Source: Mycolicibacterium lacusdiani (GTDB lineage Bacteria > Actinomycetota > Actinomycetes > Mycobacteriales > Mycobacteriaceae). From it: a stretch of DNA of 64,000 nucleotides. The stretch spans positions 372,001 through 436,000 of the forward strand of contig NZ_JAKCFC010000001.1 of the NCBI RefSeq assembly GCF_021916785.1, in the 5' to 3' direction. Within the stretch, counting starts at the first letter, position 1. Each line of letters opens with the position of its first letter. The translations under genes were made by a program, and so were the position numbers. The notes beneath the pieces are model-generated. The model was not told the DNA's origin. It did not search any database and was given only the letters and a program-made list of their open reading frames with translations. Positions 52,912-62,711 of the stretch are shown here, in pieces.

Positions 52912-54585
52912 ATGACCAGCGACCGCTCCACCCGCAGCGCCCAGCGCATCGTCGACGTGCTCACCGCCTACGAGGTGCCCTACGTGTTCGGCGTGCCGGG
53001 TGCCAAGATCGACGCCGTCTACGACGCCCTGGTGGACGGGGGGCCTGAACTGATCGTGTGCCGCCACGAACAGAACGCGGCATTCATGGCCGGTGCCATC
53101 GGCAGACTCACCGGCACACCAGGTGTCGTGCTGGTCACCTCCGGCCCTGGCACCACCAACCTGGCCACCGGACTGCTCACCGCCAACACCGAGCAAGACC
53201 CCGTCGTCGCCCTGTGCGGCGCCGTGGGCCGGGCAGATCGCCTCAAGCGCACGCACCAGTCGATGGATGCCGCCGCGTTCCTGACGACCGTCACCAAGCA
53301 CACCGGAGAGGTCAACGACGCCGAAAACGCCGCCGAAGCCACCGTCGGCGCCTTCCGCGCCGCGCTTACCGAGCCGCAAGGCGCCGCCGCGCTGGTGCTC
53401 CCCGCCGATGTGCTCAGTGCCCCCACTGCAGCGGCCATCACCACGCGACACCCGGTACCGGCATTGGCCGGCGCGCCCATCACCGGGATCCGCGCGGCAG
53501 CGGACGTCATCACGGCCGCAAAACGCCCGGTCCTCCTGGTGGGCGTTCGAGGCGCGGCACCCGAGGCTTGTGAAGCGGTGCGCGCTCTCGTGTCCGCCAC
53601 CGAGCTACCCGTCGTCGAGACGTTCCAGGGCGCCGGCGTCATCTCCCGAGACCTCGAATCGCACTATCTGGGACGCGTCGGATTGTTCCGCAATCAACCC
53701 GGCGACATCCTCGTCGCCCAGGCCGACGTCCTGATCACCATCGGCTACGACGCGGTCGAATACGACCCGGGCCTGTGGAACGACGACCCGGCCCGCACCG
53801 TCATTCACATCGACTCCCTGCCCGCCGGCATCGACAACCACTATCAGCCCGTCAGCGAGCTACGCGGCGACATCGCCGACACACTGGTCGAACTCACCCG
53901 GCTGCTGTCCGGAATGACACTCGCCGACACCTATGTCGACGACATCGCTCGCCAGCGTCAGGCGCTGGCCGACATCGACACAACCGAACGCGCGATACCC
54001 GCCACGGCAACGGGACTCAATCCCACCGCCGTCGTGCTGGCGCTACGTGAACACCTCGACGACGACGCCACCATTGCCTGCGACGTCGGCTCGGTATACA
54101 TCTACATGGCGCGACACTTTCGGGTCTACGAACCCCGGCGTCTGCTGTTCTCCAACGGCCAACAGACCCTCGGCGTCGCGCTGCCCTGGGCCATGGCTGC
54201 TGCGCTGGTGCGTCCCGGCACACACATCGTGTCCATCTCCGGGGACGGCGGGTTCCTGTTCTCCGCCCAAGAACTCGAAACCGCAGCGCGATTGGGCCTC
54301 AACCTCACTCACGTCATCCTGCGCGACAACACCTACGACATGGTCGGCTTTCAAGAAGTCCTCAAGTACGGCCGCAAGTCAGGCGTGCAACTGGGTGACT
54401 ACGACATCACCCACTACGCAGCAGCCTTCGGCGCCCGCGGATACCGGGTCGACTCACTCGACGAGTTCACCTCCACGCTGGCGCAGGCTCTCGGCGAAGA
54501 CGGACCGTCGGTGATCGACGTCGCCGTCGACTACAGCAGGAACACCGACCTGGCCGCGCACCTGCACGACGACAGCTTCGAGTGA
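52912..54585 (+). CDS. alsS: Catabolic acetolactate synthase, 557 aa
   Basis: ATG 52912 after GAAGGA. The catalytic Glu53 (CRHEQNAAFMAG), the ThDP site GDGGFLFSAQELETAARLG near residue 444 and NTYDMVGFQEV match the ALS type. The FAD-binding middle of biosynthetic enzymes is reduced, as in catabolic AlsS, which lacks FAD and a regulatory subunit. It condenses two pyruvates to acetolactate and CO2. The acetolactate decarboxylase gene follows after ten bases. Confidence 0.88.
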   Translation: MTSDRSTRSAQRIVDVLTAYEVPYVFGVPGAKIDAVYDALVDGGPELIVCRHEQNAAFMAGAIGRLTGTPGVVLVTSGPGTTNLATGLLTANTEQDPVVALCGAVGRADRLKRTHQSMDAAAFLTTVTKHTGEVNDAENAAEATVGAFRAALTEPQGAAALVLPADVLSAPTAAAITTRHPVPALAGAPITGIRAAADVITAAKRPVLLVGVRGAAPEACEAVRALVSATELPVVETFQGAGVISRDLESHYLGRVGLFRNQPGDILVAQADVLITIGYDAVEYDPGLWNDDPARTVIHIDSLPAGIDNHYQPVSELRGDIADTLVELTRLLSGMTLADTYVDDIARQRQALADIDTTERAIPATATGLNPTAVVLALREHLDDDATIACDVGSVYIYMARHFRVYEPRRLLFSNGQQTLGVALPWAMAAALVRPGTHIVSISGDGGFLFSAQELETAARLGLNLTHVILRDNTYDMVGFQEVLKYGRKSGVQLGDYDITHYAAAFGARGYRVDSLDEFTSTLAQALGEDGPSVIDVAVDYSRNTDLAAHLHDDSFE

Positions 54586-54595
54586 CGGCCACCCC

Positions 54596-55399
54596 ATGAC
54601 GTCACGACATGGCACCCTCGACCAGTTCGCCACGTGGGCGCGCAAGGTCATCGCCCACCACGGCGCGACGGTCGCCGGTGATCCGCGCAGTGCCGAGGTG
54701 TTCCAGTCCTCGACCATGAGCGCGCTGCTCGACGGCGTCTACGACGGCGACATCACCATCGAGGAACTGCTACGCCACGGCGACTTCGGCCTGGGCACCT
54801 TCAACCGTCTCGACGGCGAAATGGTCATCCTCGACGGCGTGTGCTACCACCTACGGTCCGACGGCAGCGCGACCGTGGCGAACCGCACCGACCGCTCGCC
54901 GTTCGCTGCGGTCACCCATTTCACGCCCGGCATCACCCTCACCGTCGACGCCCCCACCAGCCGGTCCGGTGTTCTCGAGCTGATCGATCAGACGGTGGAG
55001 AGCCCCAACCTGATCTACGCGGTCCGGGTCACCGGTGCGCTCTCGAACGTGCACACCCGCACCGTCAAGGCCCAGACACCGCCCTATCCCCCGCTGACCG
55101 AGGCCAGCGACGGTCAGGCCGAGAAGACGTTCGACCACGTGAACGGTGTGCTCGTCGGTTTCCGCACACCGGAATTCGAGCAGGGCATCTCGGTGGCCGG
55201 CTATCACCTGCACTTCCTCGACGACGCACGCACCAGCGGGGGTCACGTCCTCGACTTCACCCTGGACGCCGGGCACATCGCGATCAGCACCGCCTCGGAA
55301 CTACACCTGCGCCTGCCGACATCCGGGGCCTTCCTGCAGGCCGATCTCGTCGGCGAAGATGTCTCCGCCCAGATCCACCACGCAGAGGGAGGCGACTGA
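54596..55399 (+). CDS. alsD: Acetolactate decarboxylase, 267 aa
   Basis: FQSSTMSALLDGVYDGDITIEELLRHGDFGLGTFN is the classic N-terminal motif. The zinc ligands His204, His206 (GYHLHFLDD) and His217 (GGHVLDF) have the 2 and 11 residue spacing known from Bacillus ALDC (194, 196, 207). The enzyme converts acetolactate to acetoin. It is co-transcribed with alsS and presumably under the LysR gene. Confidence 0.92.
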   Translation: MTSRHGTLDQFATWARKVIAHHGATVAGDPRSAEVFQSSTMSALLDGVYDGDITIEELLRHGDFGLGTFNRLDGEMVILDGVCYHLRSDGSATVANRTDRSPFAAVTHFTPGITLTVDAPTSRSGVLELIDQTVESPNLIYAVRVTGALSNVHTRTVKAQTPPYPPLTEASDGQAEKTFDHVNGVLVGFRTPEFEQGISVAGYHLHFLDDARTSGGHVLDFTLDAGHIAISTASELHLRLPTSGAFLQADLVGEDVSAQIHHAEGGD

Positions 55400-55437
55400 T
55401 CTTCGGGCAGCGTTACACCCGTCGCCTCACACACCTG

Positions 55438-56070
55438 GTGAGCCAACGGTTTTCGACAATCAGTGTGCTGGTGGTTGTTCTCGGCGTCAGTGGTTGTGCA
55501 GCAGAACGGCCCCTCACCTCGCCGCTGTCGAGCTTCGTACCCAGCACGGCGCCACCCGTCACGTCGACACAGCCGGCACCGGAAACCTCGCCGCCACAGG
55601 AAGACAAGTCCCACGACTACCGCAAGCTCCTCATACAGCCAGAGGACCTTTCACGGCCCAACAGCGGCTACGCCGTGCCCGAACCCGCCACCCTCAACCC
55701 CGACGGAATCCCCGGTGCAGAAGTCATGTTGACGAGCGACGACTCCACCAACGCCATCGGTATCACCATTGTCGTCCTGGCCGACGAAGCCGCCGCACCC
55801 ACCGAGCTACCCAAAGCCCTCGCCCATCTGTCCACCGTGAAGTCGCCGGATCCGGCGAGACCAATCGCGGTAGGCGATGAGGGATTCGTCACCTCCGGAA
55901 CGACACCGGACGGCACCCAGACGGCAACTGCGTTGATGTACCGGTATCAGCGCGCGTTGATTCGCATCGACTTCTACAGCCTGCCAGGCCAACCCACGCC
56001 CATCGACACCGTCCTCGACGTCGGGCAGATGCAGACCGCACTGCTTCGCGTAGGCCTCGATGCACTGTGA
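55438..56070 (+). CDS. Lipoprotein of unknown function, 210 aa
   Basis: GTG 55438 starts a signal with a lipobox (GVSGC). A Ser/Thr/Pro-rich linker precedes a folded domain (YRKLLIQPEDLSRPNSGYAVPEP, VVLADEAAAP, TALMYRYQRALIRIDFYSLPG). It is 38 bases after alsD and may share its transcript. Domain not identified; similar layout to mycobacterial lipoproteins with a DUF-type fold. Confidence 0.65.
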   Translation: MSQRFSTISVLVVVLGVSGCAAERPLTSPLSSFVPSTAPPVTSTQPAPETSPPQEDKSHDYRKLLIQPEDLSRPNSGYAVPEPATLNPDGIPGAEVMLTSDDSTNAIGITIVVLADEAAAPTELPKALAHLSTVKSPDPARPIAVGDEGFVTSGTTPDGTQTATALMYRYQRALIRIDFYSLPGQPTPIDTVLDVGQMQTALLRVGLDAL

Positions 56071-56124
56071 CGCGGTGAGCTTGCCGAATCCCTCGGCAGA
56101 GGCGAACACCAACACCAAAACGAA

Positions 56125-56407
56125 GGGAGCCTTCTCCTGCCCGACATCAACGAATCGCCGCGCGGCGCCGCTCGACGATTCACTCCAGAGCTAGCCGATC
56201 TCGTCGATTCTCCTCTCTACGACAAGGTTTGGTCCAACGATCGGCTGAGCCCTCGCGACCGCAGCATCGTCACCCTGAGTGCCCTCATCGCGCTCTACCG
56301 ACCCGACGAACTGCGGGCACATCTGCGGCGCGGGGGTCGACAACGGACTGACCACGGACGAGATATCAGCGTTGATCACACACCTCGCCTTCTATGCAGA
56401 GGCATAG
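56125..56407 (+). pseudogene. Carboxymuconolactone-decarboxylase-family gene fragment
   Basis: FTPELADLVDSPLYDKVWSNDRLSPRDRSIVTLSALIAL is the clear core of the CMD fold. A break then occurs at the GGGGG run 56332-56336, and the homologous continuation (GLTTDEISALITHLAFYA) is in another frame. The gene ends abruptly at 56407, where it meets a truncated hydrolase in the opposite direction. No good start codon remains. The CMD fold hosts alkylhydroperoxidase-type enzymes. Confidence 0.78.
56392..56407. repeat. 6-4-6 inverted repeat at the pseudogene junction
   Basis: CTATGC-AGAG-GCATAG forms the 3' end of both truncated frames, each using its last bases as a stop. The two genes were joined exactly here. 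Confidence 0.65.
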
Positions 56408-56820
56408 CAGTCTTCCACTGGGGTTGGGTGGGGATGCTCGGGCGCGACGCGGTAATCCACCACCAACGCCGGCACCCCCGACCGCGAAACGTATTGGCGC
56501 ACAGCGATGTCGTACACGGCCGCTGTCTGCTCGAGACCCACTATCATGCCTCCGCCGTGCAGGTAGAGCATCGCCGCGCTCGCGGTCCGGCCTCCGGTTC
56601 TCGGCTCGTACCACGTCAGAGGAAGCACCGTGCCGTCGGCGACGGTGAGGTCATAGTGCCTGACCTCGACGTCGTTGGGGACCTCCATCGACGACGCCAG
56701 TGCGGCGAACAATGCCGCTGTGTTGCTGCGACGCGTCGCCACGTCGCCGACGGCTGGTTCAGGGGGCGGCGCCGCCGCCTGCATGATGGTGGAGATTTCG
56801 GGAAGCGGACTCAGTGGCAC
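56392..56820 (-). pseudogene. Truncated HSL-type alpha/beta hydrolase
   Basis: Only the N-terminal half is present: LYLHGGGMIVGLE (oxyanion HGGG) and VDYRVAPEHPHPTPVEDCYA, then a stop right after. The catalytic Ser elbow, acid and His are lost. A complete enzyme would be over 300 residues, so this cannot be active. It is joined tail to tail with the CMD fragment. Confidence 0.82.
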
Positions 56821-56896
56821 GACACGACAGTATCGCCTGGGCACACGACCGGGCGGTTCCCCACGGTAAGCAGCCGAGCCGCGCAGGGCGTGCTCG

Positions 56897-57475
56897 TCAG
56901 TGCGAGGCGTGTTTGGCAGCGGGTGCGAGGATTCGGCCAGACAACTCCAGCAGCGCTCGATGCAGCTCGTCGTCGTCGACGTCGGCCAACTCCGGGTCGG
57001 CGGCAGCTCTGCCCACCCCGGACAGGAACACCGAACAGTTGATCCGCTCGGCTGTGTTCCGTTCGGGCCCTTCGACTATCTCGCGGAGTCCGTCGGCCAC
57101 GGCCTTGAAATCGGGTTCGCCGTTCATGATCTGGTCGATGGCAGGGTCTCCGTGGAAGATGACCGCCAACTGCCGGTTTCGCACCAGCATCTCGACCATC
57201 CCGCTCACGGCGACGACGCGACGCTGTTCGGGGTCGGGCAGCGCTCCGGCGGTCCTGATCACCCGGGCCATCTCCTCGATGGTGGGCCGAATGACCTCCA
57301 GGACGATGTCTTCCTTGGACCGGAACTGGTAGTACACGGCTGCCTTGCCGACTCCCACGCGGTCGGCGATCATCTGCAGCGACGTGCCGTGCACTCCATG
57401 CTCGGCGAACAGGGCGAGGGCGGCCTCCAAGACCCGGCCGCGGGCCAAGCCCCGCGGTGCAATGGGTTTCGCCAC
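56897..57475 (-). CDS. TetR-family regulator, 192 aa
   Basis: N-terminal HTH (RGRVLEAALALFAEHGVHGTSLQMIADRVGVGKAAVYYQFRSKEDIV) and a helical ligand domain with a complete length. It is divergent from mmpS-mmpL at 57704, the usual place for the repressor of such a transporter, so control of that operon is inferred. No clear palindromic operator was found in the gap. Confidence 0.87.
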   Translation of the reverse strand: MAKPIAPRGLARGRVLEAALALFAEHGVHGTSLQMIADRVGVGKAAVYYQFRSKEDIVLEVIRPTIEEMARVIRTAGALPDPEQRRVVAVSGMVEMLVRNRQLAVIFHGDPAIDQIMNGEPDFKAVADGLREIVEGPERNTAERINCSVFLSGVGRAAADPELADVDDDELHRALLELSGRILAPAAKHASH

Positions 57476-57703
57476 CCCGTCTCGCCTCCTCCTGGTCTCC
57501 AGACGAGCAACAGGGTAGCCCGCCCACGGGCGTCGTCACCGACATCCAACCGATCGACTTATTCGAGTTAGCCGCTTGGCTTGCCGAACGGTGATTCACG
57601 TCCTAAAGTTCGCTGAGCTAATCAACAACCGTGCGGCTCTGTTCTGGCGCCTGCGGAACGACTCGGTCACCTCGTGGTGGGCGGTCGGACAGAAGGGGCC
57701 CAG

Positions 57704-58138
57704 ATGGTCGGGATCGTCAAGCGGGCCTGGATACCGCTACTCATCGTGGTGGTGGTCGTGCTCGCCGGCGCCCTGGTGTACCGAATGCATGGCCTCTTCG
57801 GGTCCGACAACGAGATAACGCGTCCGGGTGCAGGTCTGGCCAATGACGCCGAACCGTTCAACCCCAAGGTCGTGACCTACGAGATCTTCGGAATGGCAGG
57901 CGCCGTGGCGACCATCAACTACCTCGACCTCGATGCCACGCCGCAGCGGGTCGACGACGCACCCCTGCCGTGGACGATCACACTGCGGACCACGAAGCCG
58001 TCGGCGAGCGCCACGATCATCGCCCAGGGGGACGGTGACAGCATCGGCTGCCGCGTCGTGGTCGACGACGAGGTACGAGACGAGCAATCCTCGACCGGGG
58101 TCAACGCTCAGGTGTCGTGCTTGGTGAAGTCGGCATGA
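57704..58138 (+). CDS. mmpS: MmpS family membrane protein, 144 aa
   Basis: ATG 57704. One N-terminal helix ([19 protein letters not shown]) and a periplasmic beta domain ([55 protein letters not shown]). Both cysteines at the C-terminus (IGC, VSC) can form the MmpS disulfide. It is the accessory subunit of the transporter that follows, with overlapping stop and start (ATGA). Confidence 0.92.
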   Translation: MVGIVKRAWIPLLIVVVVVLAGALVYRMHGLFGSDNEITRPGAGLANDAEPFNPKVVTYEIFGMAGAVATINYLDLDATPQRVDDAPLPWTITLRTTKPSASATIIAQGDGDSIGCRVVVDDEVRDEQSSTGVNAQVSCLVKSA

Positions 58139-61023
58139 GCGAGCTGAAGACGGGCCGGCGCGCCCGGGTTCCTCGCTTCTTGCGTCTGTTCTGCGTGCCG
58201 GTGCTGCTGGGGTGGCTCGCGCTCACCGCGGTCGTCAACGTGGTGGTGCCGCAGCTCGAGGTCGTGGGAGCGGCCAACTCGACGTCGTTGACACCCAACG
58301 ACGCACCCTCCCTGCAGGCCACCCAGTTGGCGGGCAAGCTGTTCGAGGAGTACGACTCGAACAGCTCGGCGATGATCGTCCTGGAGAGCGACAAACCCCT
58401 TGGCGCCCAAGACCACGAGTACTACGACGGCCTGATCGCAGACTTGCGGAAGGACACGACCCACATCCAGCACATCCAGGATCTCTGGGGTGATCCGCTG
58501 ACGTCCTCTGGCTCGCAGAGTGCAGACAACCTGTCCGCCTACGTTCAGCTCTACATCGCCGGCAATCAGGGTGAGACCTTGGCCAATGAGTCCGTGGAGG
58601 CGGTGCGCGACATCGTGGCCGACCACCCGCCGCCACCGGGGCTCGAGGTCTACGTCACCGGCGCCGGACCGTTGAACTCCGACCAGCAGCACGCCGGGGA
58701 CGAGAGTCTTCAACTCGTGACGGCGTTGACCTTCGTGGTCATCGTCACCATGCTGCTGCTCGTCTACCGGTCCATCGTGACGGTGCTCATCGTGCTGTTG
58801 ACGGTGGTGCTCGAGCTGGCCGTCGCACGCGGCGTGGTGGCGTTCCTGGGTTATCACCACATCATCGAGTTGTCGACGTTCGCGGTGAATCTGTTGACGC
58901 TGTTGGCGATTGCGGCGGCCACCGACTACGCGATCTTCCTCGTCGGCCGCTACCACGAGGCGCGCAACCTCGGTGACAGTCGAGAAGACGCGTTCTACGT
59001 CATGTACCACGGCACTGCCCACGTAATCATGGGATCCGGTCTGACGATCGCAGGGGCGACACTGTGCCTGCACTTCACCCGACTCCCCTACTTCCAGACC
59101 CTCGGCATTCCGCTCGCGATCGGAATGTTCGTGGTGACGATCGCAGCGCTGACGCTGGCGCCGGCGCTGATGACCGTCGCCTCCCGTTTCGGCCTGTTGG
59201 AACCCAAACGGGCGACGAACAATAGGGGCTGGCGGCGCATCGGTACAGCGGTCGTGCGGTGGCCGGGACCGATTCTGCTGGCGTCGATCGCCGTGACCCT
59301 CGTCGGCCTGCTCGCGCTCCCGTCCTACGCCACCAGTTACGACGACAAGAAGTACCTCCCCGCGGACGTGGAGGCGAACATCGGTTACGCCGCCGCGGCC
59401 AAGCACTTCCCGCAGGCGCGGCTCAATCCCGAGATCTTGATGCTCGTTGCCGACCGCGATCTGCGCAACTCGACGGACATGCTCATCGTCGACAGAGTCG
59501 CGAAGGACGTGTTCCACCTCCCAGGCATCGCAAGGGTGCAGACCATCACCCGGCCGCTGGGAACGCCGATCGAGGGCAGCTCCATCCCCTACATCGTCGG
59601 CCAGCAGGGCGTGAATCAGAAGCTCGGCCAGTCCTACGCCCAGCAGCGGACGGCCGACCTCTTGACGCAGGCGGCGGACATCTCGAATTCCATCGACATC
59701 CTTCGCCAGCAGTTGACGCTGCAGTCCCAAAGTGCCTCTGCGCAGCAGGAACAAAGCGATCTGCTCAAGCAAACGGTGGAGGTGACCAACGACCTGCGCG
59801 ACAAGATCGCCAACTTCGACGACTTCTTCCGGCCCATCAGGAACTACTTCTACTGGGAACCGCACTGCTACGACATACCCGTCTGCTGGACGCTGCGGTC
59901 GCTGTTCGACGCGCTGGACGGGATCAACGAACTGTCCGGTCTGCTCGGTCAGACGACGGCGAGCCTCGACAAGATCAACGCCCTGCAACCCAAGCTGCTC
60001 GCGCTGCTGCCTCCGCAGATCGCCACCCAGGAACGCAATCGCGACCAGATCATGACCAACTACGCGACGCAGGAGGGCCAGCAGAGTCTGCAGGACAGGC
60101 AGCAGTCCGACCCGAACGCCATCGGCAGGGCCTTCGACGAGTCCAAGATCGACGACTCGTTCTACCTACCGCCCGAGGTGTTCGACAACCCCGACTTCAA
60201 GAGGGGCCTCAAGCAATTCGTCTCGCCCGACGGAAAAGCGGTGCGGTTCATCATCTCCCATCAAGGTGATCCCGCGACGCCAGAAGGCATCTCGCACATC
60301 GACCAGATCAAGAACGCCGCGTTCGAGGCCATCAAGGGAACCCCACTCGAGACGTCGAAGATCTACCTGGGCGGCACTGCCGCCACGTATAAGGACATGC
60401 GCGACGGCTCGAACTACGACCTCGTCATCGCTGCAGTCTCAGCGATCTGCCTCATCTTCATCATCATGCTGATCATCACCAGGGCCGCGATCGCCTCGTT
60501 GGTGATCGTCGGCACGGTGGTGCTGTCGCTGGCCGCGTCGTTTGGACTATCAGTCCTGTTGTGGCAGCACATCATCGGCCTCGAGCTGCACTGGCTGGTG
60601 CTGGCCATGTCGGTCATCATCCTGCTCGCGGTGGGGTCGGACTACAACCTGTTGCTCGTCTCCAGGTTCAAGGAGGAGCGCGACGCCGGGTTGAACACCG
60701 GCATCATCCGATCCATCGCCGGCAGTGGCAGTGTCGTGACCTCGGCAGGCCTGGTGTTCGCATTCACCATGATGTCGTTCGCGATCAGCGATCTGAAGGT
60801 GATGGCTCAGGTGGGCACCACCATCGGTCTCGGTCTGCTCGTCGACACGCTGGTGATCCGGTCGTTCATGACCCCATCGATCGCGGCGCTTCTGGGCCGA
60901 TGGTTCTGGTGGCCCCTGAACGTCCGCCAGCGCCCCGACCGGCGGACCCGCGAACTCGCCCTGGCCGGCGCGAGGGGGCGGCATACCGCCGAGGACACGA
61001 CCGAGGAGATCAAACCGGACTAA
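58135..61023 (+). CDS. mmpL: MmpL-type RND lipid transporter, 962 aa
   Basis: Two hydrophobic halves with the proton-relay Asp-Tyr pairs, near residue 263 ([17 protein letters not shown]) and near residue 836 ([16 protein letters not shown]). The periplasmic domain between the halves contains a coiled-coil-like stretch ([18 protein letters not shown]). Length is normal for MmpL. It should export a lipid or small molecule (siderophore, glycolipid) with MmpS. Substrate cannot be read. Confidence 0.92.
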   Translation: MSELKTGRRARVPRFLRLFCVPVLLGWLALTAVVNVVVPQLEVVGAANSTSLTPNDAPSLQATQLAGKLFEEYDSNSSAMIVLESDKPLGAQDHEYYDGLIADLRKDTTHIQHIQDLWGDPLTSSGSQSADNLSAYVQLYIAGNQGETLANESVEAVRDIVADHPPPPGLEVYVTGAGPLNSDQQHAGDESLQLVTALTFVVIVTMLLLVYRSIVTVLIVLLTVVLELAVARGVVAFLGYHHIIELSTFAVNLLTLLAIAAATDYAIFLVGRYHEARNLGDSREDAFYVMYHGTAHVIMGSGLTIAGATLCLHFTRLPYFQTLGIPLAIGMFVVTIAALTLAPALMTVASRFGLLEPKRATNNRGWRRIGTAVVRWPGPILLASIAVTLVGLLALPSYATSYDDKKYLPADVEANIGYAAAAKHFPQARLNPEILMLVADRDLRNSTDMLIVDRVAKDVFHLPGIARVQTITRPLGTPIEGSSIPYIVGQQGVNQKLGQSYAQQRTADLLTQAADISNSIDILRQQLTLQSQSASAQQEQSDLLKQTVEVTNDLRDKIANFDDFFRPIRNYFYWEPHCYDIPVCWTLRSLFDALDGINELSGLLGQTTASLDKINALQPKLLALLPPQIATQERNRDQIMTNYATQEGQQSLQDRQQSDPNAIGRAFDESKIDDSFYLPPEVFDNPDFKRGLKQFVSPDGKAVRFIISHQGDPATPEGISHIDQIKNAAFEAIKGTPLETSKIYLGGTAATYKDMRDGSNYDLVIAAVSAICLIFIIMLIITRAAIASLVIVGTVVLSLAASFGLSVLLWQHIIGLELHWLVLAMSVIILLAVGSDYNLLLVSRFKEERDAGLNTGIIRSIAGSGSVVTSAGLVFAFTMMSFAISDLKVMAQVGTTIGLGLLVDTLVIRSFMTPSIAALLGRWFWWPLNVRQRPDRRTRELALAGARGRHTAEDTTEEIKPD

Positions 61024-61055
61024 CGGTGGCGCGAGGCGCTCCCGTGGGAAACGAA

Positions 61056-61418
61056 TCAGAGAGCACCACGGGCGCCGTTGATGGCGTCAGCCACCTCGTT
61101 CGGGTTGTCGACGGTGATCACGAGGCGGTCGAAGCGTTCCGCCGAATCCAGCGTGACGACGACGGCGCGGTCATACCCGGAGATGTTCCAGAACTGCTTC
61201 TTCCCGTCGGCATGGTAAGTGCCGACCAGCTTGCCCGGGAGGCCGAGACCCGGGCCGCGCCAACCCTTTGGTTCGTCTCTCATACCCGGGTCGAAGGTCG
61301 CTCCGCGCACGTGTGCGAGCGGGATTTCGAGCCGACGGGTGAAGGACCACAACTTGTTCAGCCCCAGGGGCTCGACCACGAGGCGGTCGTCAGTGACGGT
61401 AACTCGATTGCTGCTCAA
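61056..61418 (-). CDS. PH-domain-like bacterial protein, 120 aa
   Basis: VTVTDDRLVVEPLGLNKLWSFTRRLEIPLAHVRGATFDPG shows the strand pattern of a bacterial PH-like domain, and the C-terminus (YDRAVVVTLDSAERFDRLVITVDNP) closes it. It likely binds a protein or lipid. The ATG overlaps the stop of the TetR gene upstream (ATGA), so both are on one transcript. Confidence 0.72.
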   Translation of the reverse strand: MSSNRVTVTDDRLVVEPLGLNKLWSFTRRLEIPLAHVRGATFDPGMRDEPKGWRGPGLGLPGKLVGTYHADGKKQFWNISGYDRAVVVTLDSAERFDRLVITVDNPNEVADAINGARGAL

Positions 61419-61792
61419 TTTGGCGTCCTCTCATTGTGAAGTTCTGCTCGGGCCAGCAGTCGCTCGCCCAATTGCTCAGCCGTGACGTCGCACTCATCAA
61501 CGATGCTGCGGACACGATCGCGGACCCGCACATCGACCGAAGCGAGTTCAAGCAGCGCGACGAGTAAGACGTCGAGCCGCTCAGCGGGATCGGCATCCGG
61601 TGCCGCAGCAGCGTTCAGGACTCGCAGGAACAATCCATGCTTGCTTCCGAATACGTTGTACAGGCTGCCCCGATGCACGCCGGTGGCCTCCACGAGGTCA
61701 TCGACCGACGCCGCGGCATATCCCCCACGCCGGAATACCGCCGCCGCAGCATCCACGGCGCCGGTTTCGTCGAACGATCGCGGGCGGCCCAT
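61415..61792 (-). CDS. Short TetR-family regulator, 125 aa
   Basis: GRPRSFDETGAVDAAAAVFRRGGYAAASVDDLVEATGVHRGSLYNVFGSKHGLF is a full TetR HTH. The ligand domain is only about 70 residues, much shorter than usual (about 130), so the effector pocket may be reduced. It is coupled to the PH-like gene. A palindrome lies just upstream of the ATG. Confidence 0.82.
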   Translation of the reverse strand: MGRPRSFDETGAVDAAAAVFRRGGYAAASVDDLVEATGVHRGSLYNVFGSKHGLFLRVLNAAAAPDADPAERLDVLLVALLELASVDVRVRDRVRSIVDECDVTAEQLGERLLARAELHNERTPN

Positions 61793-61805
61793 GGTTTGAG
61801 AATAG

Positions 61806-61819
61806 TCATTCAGGAATGA
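61806..61819. promoter_or_regulatory. TetR operator-like palindrome
   Basis: TCATTC-AG-GAATGA, perfect 6-2-6, lies 14 bases upstream of the short TetR ATG. Autoregulation by the protein is likely. Confidence 0.55.
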
Positions 61820-61918
61820 ACAGTCAAGAACAGGGCCGGGCCCGCTCCCGCATCTCAATTCGCCTGGCGCGCGGCGCACGGCGGGTCCTGACGGTCCACC
61901 TGTAGAAGTCTCTGAGCC

Positions 61919-61931
61919 GCAAACGGTTTGC
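61919..61931. promoter_or_regulatory. 13-bp perfect palindrome, operator-like
   Basis: GCAAAC-G-GTTTGC, of the kind bound by LacI or GntR proteins, lies in the gap between the TetR gene and the secreted protein gene at 62127. No such regulator is nearby. Confidence 0.4.
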
Positions 61932-62126
61932 AATGAATCACGACGGTACGCAAGCAACGTGCCGAAGCGTTCGCGGTCTCGGCCGATCTTTGGTTGCCTC
62001 CGTTCGTGCCAATGCCCTGTACAACATCGTGCGCGAGCGGATAGTGAAATCACCCAACGAAGTTGTGGCGACCTCCCGTCAGATCAAACACCGGCGTCAG
62101 GCCATCAACGAACCCAGGGAGCAACC

Positions 62127-62576
62127 ATGACAACCCAAGTCGCAACATACTCGCAGCCTTTCGTGCTAGGGGCCCGCCTCGCTGCTGCGGGCGCCATCGC
62201 AGCGACCGCGATGATGCTCAGTGCACCCGCCGGCAATGCGATCCCCGAATCGACCATCGTCAACGAATGCGACCAAGCGGGAGGCACTTACACCACCACC
62301 GTTCATGAAGGGAAACGATATTCGAAGTGCTGTTACCGGGATATCGGCGGAGTGCAGCACTGCGACAACTACCAAGACGGCACGTACACGACCACGGATG
62401 GCGCCCTAGAGGTGCCGCCAACCCAGCCACCGCCATCACGAGGCGAAGTCGGCTTGCCACCGACCGAAGCCGCGCCGCCTACGCCGGTAGACCCTGACGG
62501 CGGAATGACGATCTATCTGCCGCCTGGAACCGGTCCGGTTGGCCCGCCGCCCGGCGGCGCCGTGCTGGCCCCCTGA
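62127..62576 (+). CDS. Secreted Cys/Pro-rich protein, 149 aa
   Basis: ATG 62127 after AGGGAG. Signal peptide (RLAAAGAIAATAMMLSAPAG, cleavage near GNA-IP), then a small domain with three to four cysteines (ECDQAGG, KCCYRD, HCDNY), then a proline-rich C-terminal tail (PPTQPPPSR, PPGTGPVGPPPGG). Unknown function; exported mycobacterial-type protein. Confidence 0.72.
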   Translation: MTTQVATYSQPFVLGARLAAAGAIAATAMMLSAPAGNAIPESTIVNECDQAGGTYTTTVHEGKRYSKCCYRDIGGVQHCDNYQDGTYTTTDGALEVPPTQPPPSRGEVGLPPTEAAPPTPVDPDGGMTIYLPPGTGPVGPPPGGAVLAP

Positions 62577-62711
62577 GAGTCGACGGACACCGCAGGCACC
62601 AGCACTTCGCCCGTGCGCTTCATCAGATGTTGACGGTTCGAAGAAGGCCCGTGACACAGGCTGTTGATCGTCAGCAGTGGATATGACCGCGTAGTTCGTG
62701 GCCGTCATTGA

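Larger units (their letters stand above)
61793..62126. other. Upstream gap without a supported gene
   Basis: Contains two palindromes and one open frame (61933-62130) that lacks a ribosome site. The sequence is slightly less GC-biased than the genes around it. Confidence 0.5.

Noticed and set aside
61933..62130. 65-aa frame ending in ATGA overlap with the secreted protein
   Set aside because: No ribosome site, weak GC3 bias and no recognisable domain.
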